Assembly (NCBI RefSeq): GCF_026391055.1
Contig: NZ_JAPLET010000024.1
Location: 248,001-312,000, forward strand
Direction of reading: 5' to 3'
Length of the DNA stretch: 64,000 nucleotides
Origin: Spirosoma sp.
Lineage (GTDB): Bacteria > Bacteroidota > Bacteroidia > Cytophagales > Spirosomataceae
Numbering within the stretch: the first letter of the stretch is position 1; each line of letters starts with the position of its first letter. The notes beneath the pieces are model-generated. The model was not told the origin of the DNA, made no database searches, and was given only the letters and a program-made list of their open reading frames with translations. Shown here piece by piece: positions 42,331 to 51,221 of this stretch. The translations under genes and the position numbers were made by a program.

Positions 42331-43071
42331 ATGGATATATCCACAAATACCATCCTGATTACGGGCGGGGCCTCCGGCATAGGCTGGGCACTGGCCGAAC
42401 GCTTTCTTCAGGCAGGCAGTCAGGTGATCGTCTGCGGACGACGGGCCGACAAGCTACAGGAAGCCCAGCAGAAGTACCCGCAACTCCACATTCGCCAGTG
42501 CGACGTGGGGCAAGCTTCCGAACGAGTGGCGCTGCTCGACTGGGTGCGCAGTGATTTCCCGCAGGTCAATGTACTCATCAACAATGCGGGTATCCAGCGA
42601 CGGGTGCAACTGACCAACACTCAGGAAGACTGGACCGAAACCCAGGCTGAAATAGCTATCAACCTGGAAGCGCCCATTCATCTATCAACGCTGTTCATTC
42701 CGCATCTGCGGGAACAGTCTAAAGCCGCCATCGTCAATGTAACCTCCGGACTTGCCTTTGTGCCGGGGGCTTTTGCGCCCGTTTACAGCGCCACTAAAGC
42801 CGCTCTGCATTCGTTTACCATGTCACTGCGGTTTCAATTGACCAAAACCTCGATTGAAGTTATTGAACTTGTGCCTCCGGCTGTCAACACGGATTTAGGC
42901 GGTACAGGACTGCATAATTTTGGTGTGCCCGTGGGCGATTTTGCTGACGCGATGATAGCGGGTCTGGAAGCCGGCGCTTTGGAAGTCGGCTATGGCACAT
43001 CGGAAACGAACCGAAACGCATCTCGGGAGCAGATCGACGCAATTTTCCAGCAGATGAACAGCCGGTTTTAA
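42331..43071 (+). CDS. Short-chain dehydrogenase/reductase (DltE-like)
   Basis: 246 residues. Rossmann glycine motif TGGASGIG (11-18), NNAG (84-87), Ser139 in NVTSG and the catalytic YSATK (Tyr152, Lys156). The C-terminal pattern IELVPPAVNTDLGGTG resembles the DltE/YvaG-like group. NAD(P)-dependent oxidation or reduction of an unidentified substrate. Cytoplasmic. Confidence 0.9.
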   Translation: MDISTNTILITGGASGIGWALAERFLQAGSQVIVCGRRADKLQEAQQKYPQLHIRQCDVGQASERVALLDWVRSDFPQVNVLINNAGIQRRVQLTNTQEDWTETQAEIAINLEAPIHLSTLFIPHLREQSKAAIVNVTSGLAFVPGAFAPVYSATKAALHSFTMSLRFQLTKTSIEVIELVPPAVNTDLGGTGLHNFGVPVGDFADAMIAGLEAGALEVGYGTSETNRNASREQIDAIFQQMNSRF

Positions 43072-43113
43072 TGAGCAAAAGAAGCCTTTCCCACGAAAAA
43101 GGGGAGTGAATAC

Positions 43114-43144
43114 AGGGGTCTGTCATCCATACATGACAGACCCT
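43114..43144 (+). terminator. Hairpin terminator
   Basis: AGGGGTCTGTCAT / ATGACAGACCCT with a 6-nt loop, 43 bp after the SDR gene. No strong U tract follows. Confidence 0.6.
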
Positions 43145-43229
43145 AACTATTTACGCATATTCCCAAACAATGCCATTTAGTAGGCTGTTCAGCCTCAAAA
43201 TAGCAACAGAACTAACTGAACTCAACGCC

Positions 43230-43820
43230 ATGACAAATCAAGATCACAATCAGTCAACCCCCTGGGGCCTTCTATCAGCAAAGGCAATTATATATGTGGC
43301 TATTGGAGCCTTCATATTCGCATTTTCCGGTTCATTTACGGCAGTATCAGGTAGCATTCTGGCGGCATTATTTATGCTGGCGGGCGTTTTTCAGCTCTTA
43401 TTTTCGAGACGGAACAAAACTACCGATACCTCCAACATCTGGGGTCTGATGTACGGCTTCAGCGACATCGGTTTCGGTATCGCCATCCTCATTTATTCGC
43501 TGGGCGATTCGGACAGCATCGTACAAACGCTTGCCTTCTGGGCGTTGCTGTATGCCATTTTACAATCCGTACAGGCTATGTATTCGTTTATTGCCGCAAG
43601 GGGTGGAACAAGCGCACCGCTCAAGAGCATGTTAACGCATGGCGTCACGGTGCTGGTATCGGGGGGTATGTCGTATGTGCTGTTAACGTTTGCAACGGGC
43701 TTTAATGAGTCCATGCACCTGTCCGGTCTATTTACCATTGGGCTGGGTGTCCTTCTTTTCGTACTGATCCAGTTGATGCGCGCCCAAAAAGCCAACGAGA
43801 CCGAGCATCGCGTTGGGTAA
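43230..43820 (+). CDS. HdeD-family (DUF308) membrane protein
   Basis: 196 residues from ATG 43230; the ATG at 43170 would add 20 non-hydrophobic residues. Six transmembrane helices are visible (AIIYVAIGAFIFAFSG, GSILAALFMLAGVFQLLF, YGFSDIGFGIAILIYSLG, LAFWALLYAILQSVQAMYSF, GVTVLVSGGMSYVLLTFATG, FTIGLGVLLFVLIQLM). The family includes acid-resistance HdeD; biochemical role unknown. Confidence 0.85.
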   Translation: MTNQDHNQSTPWGLLSAKAIIYVAIGAFIFAFSGSFTAVSGSILAALFMLAGVFQLLFSRRNKTTDTSNIWGLMYGFSDIGFGIAILIYSLGDSDSIVQTLAFWALLYAILQSVQAMYSFIAARGGTSAPLKSMLTHGVTVLVSGGMSYVLLTFATGFNESMHLSGLFTIGLGVLLFVLIQLMRAQKANETEHRVG

Positions 43821-43829
43821 CCGGAATTC

Positions 43830-43856
43830 TACCCGACAGCCTCTGGCTGTCGGGTA
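43830..43856. terminator. Shared terminator between convergent genes
   Basis: TACCCGACAGCC and GGCTGTCGGGTA form a perfect 12-bp stem with a 3-nt loop, between the stops at 43820 (+) and 43858 (-). Confidence 0.7.
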
Positions 43857-43857
43857 C

Positions 43858-44424
43858 TTACCGATAGAGCCATTTGGCAACAAGCCGGGTGTAGCGGGGC
43901 ATGATAACAAACGTCATGAGCGCTACAATGAGCATGCTTATCAGCAACGGCTTGAACAGTGAGAACGACAAAACAGGAAGTGCCGAAAAAAGGGGCGAAA
44001 GCACCAGCGGGACAAGTACAGACAATGGAAAAATAGCTGACCACGTCAGCAGAAACTGCTTATACGGGGGTGCTATTTTTCTGGTTTCCGGCGGAGTAAA
44101 CCAAAACTCAAGTCCTGTCTTTATTTCTATCTTCTCGTCCGTGTTCAGAAACGGACGCACCTTCTCGACCATCTGCCTGCGCGTATCAGATTCCAGCCAG
44201 TGGCGTAGCGTCGTTTCGGATGCGAAATGCAGGACAATGGTATACTCGTCGTTCTGGCCGTGGGGTTTGATGATGTTCACTCCGCGATGCCCGGTGGCTC
44301 CTTGGGCTAGTTCTACCATGTCTTTCAACCAATTCTCATATGCCTGAACCTGGTTTTTATATGGCCGTTGCACAATGATGGTCGTAACGGCACTCTCGAT
44401 TTCGATGGGGATACGAGCTGACAT
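43858..44424 (-). CDS. Antibiotic-biosynthesis-monooxygenase-like domain fused to two membrane helices
   Basis: 188 residues. The first 110 residues match the ABM/dimeric ferredoxin-like fold (VTTIIVQRPYKNQVQAYENW, TGHRGVNIIKPHGQNDEYTI, VLHFASETTLRHWLES). Residues 120-180 form two transmembrane helices (LLTWSAIFPLSVLVPLVLSP, LLISMLIVALMTFVIMPRYT). The fusion is known in a family of uncharacterised membrane proteins. Role unknown; the ABM part may bind small aromatic or heme-like ligands. Confidence 0.8.
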   Translation of the reverse strand: MSARIPIEIESAVTTIIVQRPYKNQVQAYENWLKDMVELAQGATGHRGVNIIKPHGQNDEYTIVLHFASETTLRHWLESDTRRQMVEKVRPFLNTDEKIEIKTGLEFWFTPPETRKIAPPYKQFLLTWSAIFPLSVLVPLVLSPLFSALPVLSFSLFKPLLISMLIVALMTFVIMPRYTRLVAKWLYR

Positions 44425-44693
44425 AACGTGAATTCTTTTAAACTAAAGGGAAGCTTTTTTTGGGTGCACAAAGTAAAAAATATTACTCCAGCGAAATAAG
44501 CCGCTCTATCATTAATACATTATCAATTCCCTTCCCTGGATAATAAGATACTATTAACTCAAACAAATTTGCCTGATGCGAACAATTACCGTCATCCAGG
44601 CGGAACGGTAAAAGCCGCTAACTATCTTCGGCCCATGGCAGAGCCTCTACGTCGATAGCCAACTCCCCACGGCCGGTAGCAAGCAATCATCCA

Positions 44694-46262
44694 ATGAAAA
44701 AACAGTTACTTACAATTATTTTTACCCTGGCTATGGTCTGGCAGGCATTAGCTCAATCGACACATTTATCTGGCCAGAAGGTCGATTATACCAATCCAGT
44801 AATTGAAGGTGATTTTGCGGACCCTTCCATCATTCGGGTAGGTAATACTTATTTCGCCGTTGGTACATCCTCGGAGTGGGGGCCAGCCTTTCCCATTTAT
44901 ACCTCAAAAGACCTTGTAAATTGGACTTATATAGGCCCGGCCTTTAACCAATTACCTCAGTGGACGATGGGTAGCTACTGGGCTCCCGAGCTATTCTATG
45001 AGAAGGGTACTTATTTTCTGTATTATACCGCTCGACGAAAAACCGACCAGCGATCATTTATCGGTGTGGCCACCACACATGACCTGACCAAGGGTTTCAC
45101 CGACCATGGCTTATTACTCGAATGGACAGCCGAAGCGATTGATCCCTTTATCATCGACGATGCCGGTAAACGGTTTATAACCTGGAAAGCCTACGGGTTA
45201 GATCGAGGCAGAAGCATCGAAATACTGGGGGCCGAACTGTCGGCCAACGGACTTAAGGTTAGTGGCCCTGCTTTCTCGCTTATCAAGGCGGAGGCAGGCA
45301 ACTGGGAAAAAGGAGGAGCCGAAGGACAGGCAATTTTCAAACGGGGTAACTACTATTATATGCTCTACTCGGGCAACGCCTGTTGCGGTTTACAGTGTAA
45401 CTATCAGGTCGGTATAGCGCGGGCTCAAACCTTGCAGGGGCCATGGGAAAAGTATGCAAACAATCCGCTATTAGTTAGTGATTCCACCTGGAAATGCCCC
45501 GGACATGGTACCGTAGTGGTAACGCCCGATCAGCGATACTTCTACTTACACCATGCCTACAATGGTATTGACTTTACCTTAACCGGACGTCAGGGTGTAC
45601 TCAGTGAGTTGATCTGGGATGAGCAAAGTCAATGGCCCGCTTTTCGGTATGGACGCTCTACGCCCACTCAGGCTGAATCACCGCTACAGGCCAAACAAGT
45701 ACGGCAGTCAAACCTGACGATTGATTTTAGCCACCCCTCTAAAAAAGCCCCCTGGGTATGGGATGTGAGCCTTCCCAAGCCTGTCTATCGGGTACAGCAG
45801 GGCCAGTTGCAGCTCGTCAATCAGGGCTCAAGCCAGACGGGTACCTTTCTGGGTCTAGTCATCAAAAAAGGCGCCTTTACCCTGTCGGCCAACATCATTC
45901 CCCAGATTGATCTGCTTCAAAGTTTGTGTATATATGGAGATGCCCAAAATCAACTAGGCATTGGTATCAGGTCTGGATTTCTTGAGTTATGGCAGCTTAA
46001 AGCCGGAACGCGTAGTGTTCTGAAGACGCAGTCCATACCAGCCGGTACCTCTTCAGTTACGCTGCAAATACGAAGTCGGGGGCAGCATTTGTATGAGTTT
46101 GGCTGGGGTACTAAAACTGGTGGACTTAACCTCATAACGGATGCTCCATTGAATGGGTCTTTTCTACCTCGCTGGGACCGTGCACCCCGTGTTGGCATTG
46201 GCCTGCTTGGCAAAAACAACGCAAGCAGTCTAGTACGAACCATAACGGCTCACTATGACTAA
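44694..46262 (+). CDS. Glycoside hydrolase family 43
   Basis: 522 residues, signal peptide about 1-21. The five-bladed propeller triad can be read: Asp43 in GDFADPSIIRVG (base), Asp150 in EAIDPFIIDD (pKa modulator) and Glu210 in KGGAEGQAIFKRG (acid). A beta-sandwich domain follows from about 335 to the end. Typical activities are arabinofuranosidase or xylosidase; exact linkage not readable. Not accompanied here by SusC/SusD genes, so it is outside a classical polysaccharide utilisation locus. Confidence 0.9.
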   Translation: MKKQLLTIIFTLAMVWQALAQSTHLSGQKVDYTNPVIEGDFADPSIIRVGNTYFAVGTSSEWGPAFPIYTSKDLVNWTYIGPAFNQLPQWTMGSYWAPELFYEKGTYFLYYTARRKTDQRSFIGVATTHDLTKGFTDHGLLLEWTAEAIDPFIIDDAGKRFITWKAYGLDRGRSIEILGAELSANGLKVSGPAFSLIKAEAGNWEKGGAEGQAIFKRGNYYYMLYSGNACCGLQCNYQVGIARAQTLQGPWEKYANNPLLVSDSTWKCPGHGTVVVTPDQRYFYLHHAYNGIDFTLTGRQGVLSELIWDEQSQWPAFRYGRSTPTQAESPLQAKQVRQSNLTIDFSHPSKKAPWVWDVSLPKPVYRVQQGQLQLVNQGSSQTGTFLGLVIKKGAFTLSANIIPQIDLLQSLCIYGDAQNQLGIGIRSGFLELWQLKAGTRSVLKTQSIPAGTSSVTLQIRSRGQHLYEFGWGTKTGGLNLITDAPLNGSFLPRWDRAPRVGIGLLGKNNASSLVRTITAHYD

Positions 46263-46292
46263 GTTCAGTGACTTTGTTCAGAAAACTTCGTT

Positions 46293-46405
46293 AACCGTAG
46301 TTGTAAACTACGTCGTAGCGTTATCCGGTCAGAGCCCAGTGTGCTAAATAAGCTACTCCCACCGGTCTCTGACCGGATAACGCTACGACGTAGGCACAGA
46401 CTATG
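46293..46405. repeat. REPIN-like inverted repeat, copy B
   Basis: A perfect 27-bp inverted repeat (46308-46334 with 46367-46393; core CTACGTCGTAGCGTTATCCG) with a 32-nt spacer, flanked by ACCGTAGTTGTAAACTACG on the left and GGCACAGACTATGTCGAGC on the right. It carries the inner hairpin CCGGTC-TCT-GACCGG in the right arm. Lies between the GH43 and esterase genes, which converge. Confidence 0.85.
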
Positions 46406-46429
46406 TCGAGCAACAAACAAAGTATTCGC

Positions 46430-47548
46430 TCACTTCTTCTTCCCTCCTTTCACCATCTCCGTCGACAGATTTTTGGTGAAGAACGGCAGCATTTTCTGTT
46501 CGATGCGCTCGCCGATTCGGTTGATGTGGTCGCCATCGTACTCTTCGTAGGTATGCGGGATGCTGTAATTGGTGAGCATGGCGTCCAGTATCTTGTTGTT
46601 GGCGGCTATACTGGCATCTTTTGAGCCCGCGTCAAAAGCCAGCGCGTGCAGTTGTTTGATGTTATTGATGTACTGATCGAGGGTGGCGAGGGGCGCGTTG
46701 GCAGCCCATTTGGCCGTAACCATCGGTTGTGCCTCCCCTTCTTTCACCGGCAAATCCAGAAAGAACGGGGCCTTTGTGGGATTAGGCGACCACGATGCCG
46801 CTGACGCAAACATGGCTTTGGTGCCAAAGTCGGCTTTTTCCAGGTCGGCCACCGTTTTTACAGCTTCCATGCGGGTTGCCATCTGCGGGTTAGCGGAGCC
46901 ACCCATATTCGGCACCATGCAGCAGGGGCTTAACAGGTACAAACTGGAGAAGATCTCGGGGTGCTTCTGCCCGATGCGAATGGTGCCGTAACCGCCCATC
47001 GAATGACCCGCCAGCCCGCGACTGACGGCTTGCGGAAGGGTGCGATAGTTTTTGTCGACATACGCTACCAGTTCATCAGCCACAAAATCTTCCCAGTTGC
47101 CAATCGTTACCGAGTTGGAATACATACTGCCGAAATACCGGTTGTAGGCATTGGGCGTTACGATAATAAACTCCCCCGATTTACCATCGGCCAGCGTTTT
47201 ATCGACCACGGCGGGCAGGTTGATCCAGTGTTTTGTTAACCCGTACCATTTATCGTCGCTGTCGGTAAAGCCGTGCAGAAAATAGATGACGGGATACCTG
47301 CGTTTTTTGTCGGTTTGGTAGCTGGGCGGCAAATACACCGACACATCCCGATCCGGCGAGTCACCAGCCAGATTACCTTCCAGCCCTTTGCCGTGTACTT
47401 TTATGCGTTCCACTTTACCGGCTTTGACGGGACTGTCCTGACTGTGGCCTGGTATGGCAAAGAGTATACCTAAAATACCCAGCATCAGCAGGGACCGAAC
47501 TAAACGAGTTGATTGTGTTGATTGGCGATTCATAGAGTTAACGTTCAT
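46430..47548 (-). CDS. Secreted esterase (alpha/beta hydrolase, esterase D-like)
   Basis: 372 residues. N-terminal signal (LLMLGILGILFAIPGHSQ, about 21-38). Nucleophile elbow GLAGHSMGGYG with Ser183, oxyanion region YFLHGFTD, and the late DGDHINRIGE that likely holds the catalytic His. Belongs to the putative-esterase family with feruloyl/acyl esterases. Starts 34 bp after the S33 peptidase gene on the same strand, so the two may share a transcript. Confidence 0.87.
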   Translation of the reverse strand: MNVNSMNRQSTQSTRLVRSLLMLGILGILFAIPGHSQDSPVKAGKVERIKVHGKGLEGNLAGDSPDRDVSVYLPPSYQTDKKRRYPVIYFLHGFTDSDDKWYGLTKHWINLPAVVDKTLADGKSGEFIIVTPNAYNRYFGSMYSNSVTIGNWEDFVADELVAYVDKNYRTLPQAVSRGLAGHSMGGYGTIRIGQKHPEIFSSLYLLSPCCMVPNMGGSANPQMATRMEAVKTVADLEKADFGTKAMFASAASWSPNPTKAPFFLDLPVKEGEAQPMVTAKWAANAPLATLDQYINNIKQLHALAFDAGSKDASIAANNKILDAMLTNYSIPHTYEEYDGDHINRIGERIEQKMLPFFTKNLSTEMVKGGKKK

Positions 47549-47582
47549 GGCGACAGAAGAACGGAAAACGTCTTTTTTACTT

Positions 47583-48626
47583 TTACAGCGTCACCTTCTT
47601 CTCCCCTTGATCAACGCCTTTTATAAATTTGATCAGGCCATTCATATACGTTTTCTGGTCGTCGTACATGGACATGTGGCTGCCGTTGGGGCAGTAGAGA
47701 TAGCTGCCGTTGGGCAGTTGGGTGGCCATCCATTTCATATGCTCCGGGTCCATGGTGTCGTATTGAGCACCGATGGTCAGCGTGGGCACGGTAATTTTCG
47801 GGAGGTCGGCTTTGCGGTCCCAGTTGACGAGGTTGCCCGCAATACCAAATTCGCTTGGTCCCTGCATGGTCACGTACAGCGACTGGTTCGTTTTGTTCAG
47901 GGCACGGGTCATGGGTTCGGGCCACTGGTCGAGGGGTAGCCGACAGATGTGTTTGGCGTAGAAGTTTGGCAGGAGCAGTTCCATGTACCGGGGACTTGTA
48001 TACGCGCCTTTGGCTTCGATGTCGTTCACCTCTTTCACGACGGCGGGGTCCATCTGTTTTGCCAGCACGTTATCGGCATACTTGCCGTAGTCGGGGCAAC
48101 TGGACATCATGTTCGAGATCACCAGTCCCTTCAGATTCTTACCATATTTAAGCGCGTATTCGGTCGCCAGAATACCACCCCACGAGTGGCCCAGCAGGTA
48201 GAAATTGTCGGATGTCAGGTTCAGGGCCGCCCGCACCTGCTCTACTTCTTCCACGTAACGCGGCAAATCCCAAAAGGTCGTGTCGTTCGGATTGTCGGAG
48301 TTGCCCGTGCCTAACTGATCGTAGTAGATAAACTCGATGCCTTCAGCGGGCAGAAAGCTTTCCATTACTTCAAAGTACTCGTGTGTGGCACCGGGTCCAC
48401 CGTTAAGGAGCAGCAGTTTGATTTTCGGGTTGTTGCCAAAGCGTTTCGTCCAGACGTTGAAGTTGCCCTTGGGTGTTTTGATCGGCACAAAACGCATTCC
48501 GCCGGTAGCCACTCCGCTCGTATCCGACGTAAAATAGCTTTTGAGGGTAGTGGTATCCGTTTCGGACGACCGGCACGACCAGCTTAACGCAGCCGTAAAA
48601 AGAAGGAGTAAGCAGAGGTATTTCAT
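47583..48626 (-). CDS. Proline iminopeptidase-like S33 hydrolase, possible lipoprotein
   Basis: 347 residues from the ATG at 48624-48626, which opens MKYLCLLLLFTAALSWSC, a likely lipoprotein signal with Cys18 as lipid site. Alpha/beta fold landmarks: LLLNGGPGATHEYFE (oxyanion HGGP-type), YYDQLGTGNSD, LLGHSWGGILATEYAL with Ser148 and GSHMSMYDD with the catalytic His. The family removes N-terminal Pro from peptides. The longer in-frame start at 48659 is less likely. Confidence 0.88.
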   Translation of the reverse strand: MKYLCLLLLFTAALSWSCRSSETDTTTLKSYFTSDTSGVATGGMRFVPIKTPKGNFNVWTKRFGNNPKIKLLLLNGGPGATHEYFEVMESFLPAEGIEFIYYDQLGTGNSDNPNDTTFWDLPRYVEEVEQVRAALNLTSDNFYLLGHSWGGILATEYALKYGKNLKGLVISNMMSSCPDYGKYADNVLAKQMDPAVVKEVNDIEAKGAYTSPRYMELLLPNFYAKHICRLPLDQWPEPMTRALNKTNQSLYVTMQGPSEFGIAGNLVNWDRKADLPKITVPTLTIGAQYDTMDPEHMKWMATQLPNGSYLYCPNGSHMSMYDDQKTYMNGLIKFIKGVDQGEKKVTL

Positions 48627-48870
48627 CAGGAAACCGGTTAAAGGAGAGACAGTTGACAAGTATACACACAGTCGACCGTAACTTCTACTTTTTTGATCGA
48701 AAGCCTTGTCTAGCAGTTGGTTTCCGGCAAATGAACCGATGGATAAACCATCGGAATACTCGATTAGCAGATACAGTACCTTAGCCAGGGGTCATTTATT
48801 CAGCGCCCCTCTCCACCTTGTTAATTCAACCAATTTCAACTCAGCGAACAAACGCTAACTGGCTAAGATC

Positions 48871-49434
48871 ATGAACAGAACCCGATTTATGGCAGCTCTC
48901 TCCGCGCTGGCAGCCGTGCCATCTCTGGCATTCTCCGGATTTAGAAAAACGCTTTTACCCGACAGAGGCTTTAAAGTGAATGCAGGCGAAAGCCGTAAAC
49001 GTGGTCATCTAAAACTCAAGGGCGTCAACGTCAACATTCTTGATGTAAAGATTTCTGGTAGCGATACCAACGGCGGTCTGGCTATTTTCGAGCAAACTTC
49101 CCTATCGCCAAAACGGGGCACACCCCTACACGTTCATCCAGAGCAGGATGAGGTTTTTCATGTGATTGAAGGGGCTTACTATTTTCAGGTAGGCGACGAA
49201 AAATTCAATTTGAAGGCCGGTGACAGCATTTTTCTTCCCCGAAACGTACCCCATGCCTGGACTCAGATGGCTGATAAAGGCAAAATGATTGTGGTGTTTC
49301 AACCGGCGGGTAAAATGGAGGATTTCTTTGTCAGTTTGGCCGGTATGGACCATGACCCCAGTGCGGAAGAAATAGCCAGGTTATTCAAAGACAACCAAAT
49401 GCAGATCGTTGGTCCGCCTTTAAAAGTAGACTAA
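48871..49434 (+). CDS. Cupin-domain protein, exported
   Basis: 187 residues. N-terminal hydrophobic segment (FMAALSALAAVPSLAFSG) looks like a signal peptide or Tat-like leader. A single cupin barrel follows: motif 1 GTPLHVHPEQDEVFHVIEG (His, His, Glu) and motif 2 KAGDSIFLPRNVPHAW (His). It should bind one metal ion. Substrate unknown. Confidence 0.87.
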   Translation: MNRTRFMAALSALAAVPSLAFSGFRKTLLPDRGFKVNAGESRKRGHLKLKGVNVNILDVKISGSDTNGGLAIFEQTSLSPKRGTPLHVHPEQDEVFHVIEGAYYFQVGDEKFNLKAGDSIFLPRNVPHAWTQMADKGKMIVVFQPAGKMEDFFVSLAGMDHDPSAEEIARLFKDNQMQIVGPPLKVD

Positions 49435-49440
49435 AGCGTA

Positions 49441-49485
49441 GTTCAGGATTGACCAAGTGCCCTGCCCGGCTGGCCAATCCTGAAC
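49441..49485. terminator. Shared hairpin between convergent genes
   Basis: GTTCAGGATTG (49441-49451) pairs with CAATCCTGAAC (49475-49485), with additional ACCA/TGGC pairing inside. Lies between the cupin gene and the curlin-repeat gene. Confidence 0.6.
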
Positions 49486-49496
49486 GAAACGTGAGT

Positions 49497-50222
49497 TTAT
49501 TGATTCGTCTGATTAACGGTACTTACGTTACTCATCCCGCTCTGGTAGACATTTACGGTATTGGTACCAAAGTAAGCCCCCAAAGGAGACGATTGGACGA
49601 CCGACAGGCTATTTCCTACACCCAGTTGCGTAGCTTCCTCGGGGTTAGTCCCCGCCGGATTACCGAGTATGCCTTTCACTAAATTCCCCTCACCATACTG
49701 GCTCGTCGTCAGGCTGTTGTTGTCGCCAACCTGTAGAATTCGGCTTCGGTTGTTAGACCCTTCTATGGTAATGGTTGCCTGATTATTGACGCTGCCGGCA
49801 CCAGCTGTTCCGGCAAGCTCAACGCCTATTGAAGAGCCCTGCGTGATGGTGGCAAAGTTATCCCCGCCGTTTGCGCTCACCGTTTGCGTGATAGTGGCCT
49901 TATTGCCTGAGGCATTTACCTGGCTGATAACGCCATAGCTGCCTCCCGCACCGGCAGATACCTGCGTGATAGTTGCCTGATTATCGGCTGTATTTTGCCC
50001 CTGACTAATGATGGCCTCCGAATAGCCGAATCCTTTCTGGCTGATGGTGGCGTTTTGGTCAGTACCCGCCTGGGTAACTGTTGCCGTTAGTGCCTTACCG
50101 ATCTGGCTAACCGACGCTTCTTGCGCCGTTCCTATCTGAGTCAGGGTAACGGTGTTATTTTGGGTGAATGCGGTCGTTGCGAGACCTACGCAGGTTGACA
50201 GGCTTAAGATGAATGCTTTCAT
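49497..50222 (-). CDS. Curlin-repeat (CsgA/CsgB-like) amyloid protein
   Basis: 241 residues, signal peptide MKAFILSLSTCVGLATTAFT. The mature protein is made of degenerate repeats of about 22 residues with the curlin spacing N-x-(A/T)-x-(I/V)-x-Q-x-G, for example NNTVTLTQIGTAQEASVSQI, KALTATVTQAGTDQNATISQ, NNRSRILQVGDNNSLTTSQY and GTNTVNVYQSGMSNVSTVNQ. Gln, Asn, Ser and Thr dominate. Such proteins assemble extracellular amyloid fibres in biofilms. No csgG, csgE or csgF-like gene is in the window, so secretion and nucleation partners must be elsewhere. Confidence 0.8.
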   Translation of the reverse strand: MKAFILSLSTCVGLATTAFTQNNTVTLTQIGTAQEASVSQIGKALTATVTQAGTDQNATISQKGFGYSEAIISQGQNTADNQATITQVSAGAGGSYGVISQVNASGNKATITQTVSANGGDNFATITQGSSIGVELAGTAGAGSVNNQATITIEGSNNRSRILQVGDNNSLTTSQYGEGNLVKGILGNPAGTNPEEATQLGVGNSLSVVQSSPLGAYFGTNTVNVYQSGMSNVSTVNQTNQ

Positions 50223-50402
50223 AAAAGTTTACATGAATGGATGAGTAATAATCATGGCTAAAGCGGGTAGGGCGCTTTTGGCATAAACCCGTATAACTAT
50301 AGAATAGACTTGCACTTGCTAAATAAATGACATGTTCAGCCGTCTTTTTATTCTGGAGTTCGTTACATAATCGTTCCGTAAACATCAGGTAAGTCAAGTA
50401 CT

Positions 50403-50939
50403 ATGATTCCGCTACATACATTGTCGGCCACCGTCGAAGAACTCATTACGGCAGGTCATGCCCCCGCCGATACGCTGAACAGGGTTGTGCAATCCGTGGG
50501 AATGGCCTTACAGGTCGATCGCTGCTTCCTCTACGTCCGGCAGCCCGATCTGGGTCGGGGACGAACCGCTTTTTGCTGGCGGAAAAACGAGCATATCCCC
50601 GATAAAAACACAATACAGCCCAACTGGCAACCCGACACCGATACCTTACCCGCCGAAGATCCTCTGATTCGGGCGGGGCTAGCCATGAAGCCGTCGGTCT
50701 ACGTCGATGATGTCGATACGGCCGGGCCTGAGGTGCTGAACCGGCAATTTGAAGAAGAGACCTTTGGTCACCGGGCGCTAATTCATGCACATATTCAGAG
50801 TGGCAATAAACTGTGGGGAATTTTACAGCCCTGTATGTTTGGGAGTCCCCGCCACTGGACCGATGAAGAGAAAAGCCAGATAGAGACCATTCTGCCGCGT
50901 TTGCAGCCGGTAATAGCGGCTTATGTCGCGTCTGCCTGA
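50403..50939 (+). CDS. GAF-domain protein
   Basis: 178 residues made of one GAF domain: LNRVVQSVGMALQVDRCFLY, then a variable loop, VDTAGPEVLNRQFEEETFGH, RALIHAHIQSGNKLWGILQP and a closing helix ETILPRLQPVIAAYVA. No output domain is attached. GAF domains bind small ligands or chromophores; the absence of an output domain suggests a partner in trans. Divergent from the curlin-repeat gene. Confidence 0.8.
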   Translation: MIPLHTLSATVEELITAGHAPADTLNRVVQSVGMALQVDRCFLYVRQPDLGRGRTAFCWRKNEHIPDKNTIQPNWQPDTDTLPAEDPLIRAGLAMKPSVYVDDVDTAGPEVLNRQFEEETFGHRALIHAHIQSGNKLWGILQPCMFGSPRHWTDEEKSQIETILPRLQPVIAAYVASA

Positions 50940-50952
50940 ATCGTACTAAATC

Positions 50953-50981
50953 GTATCAGACAGCAGGATGCTGTCTGATAC
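50953..50981 (+). terminator. Hairpin terminator of the GAF gene
   Basis: GTATCAGACAGCA and TGCTGTCTGATAC form a perfect 13-bp stem with a 3-nt loop, 14 bp after the stop codon. Confidence 0.7.
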
Positions 50982-51035
50982 ACTGCGTAAAGTCCCTATA
51001 AGACTAGGGGTCTTCCGGTTTAATCGTTTGAGTGG

Positions 51036-51075
51036 GTTATGTCTGGGGCAAGCTCTGGCTTGGCCCAGACATAAC
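51036..51075. repeat. Intergenic hairpin of unknown role
   Basis: GTTATGTCTGGG-G-CAAGC pairs with GCTTG-G-CCCAGACATAAC, with one G-G bulge pair. It stands alone between two terminators in the gap between the GAF and DUF2911 genes. Confidence 0.5.
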
Positions 51076-51162
51076 AATAAGTTTCGTTCAAGTTCAAATC
51101 CTGAAAGCGTAGCGGATTTCAGAGATAGACCGCACGGCGTACCGTTTGCCATGAGTCATTAA

Positions 51163-51202
51163 AAAAGAACGGCTGGCTCCATTCGGGGCCAGCCGTTCTT
51201 TT
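51163..51202 (-). terminator. Rho-independent terminator
   Basis: AAAAGAACGGCTGGC and GCCAGCCGTTCTTTT form a 15-bp stem with a 10-nt loop, 20 bp after the end of the DUF2911 gene. U-rich on both strands. Confidence 0.8.
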
Positions 51203-51221
51203 AAAAGCTGATGATTGAAGG

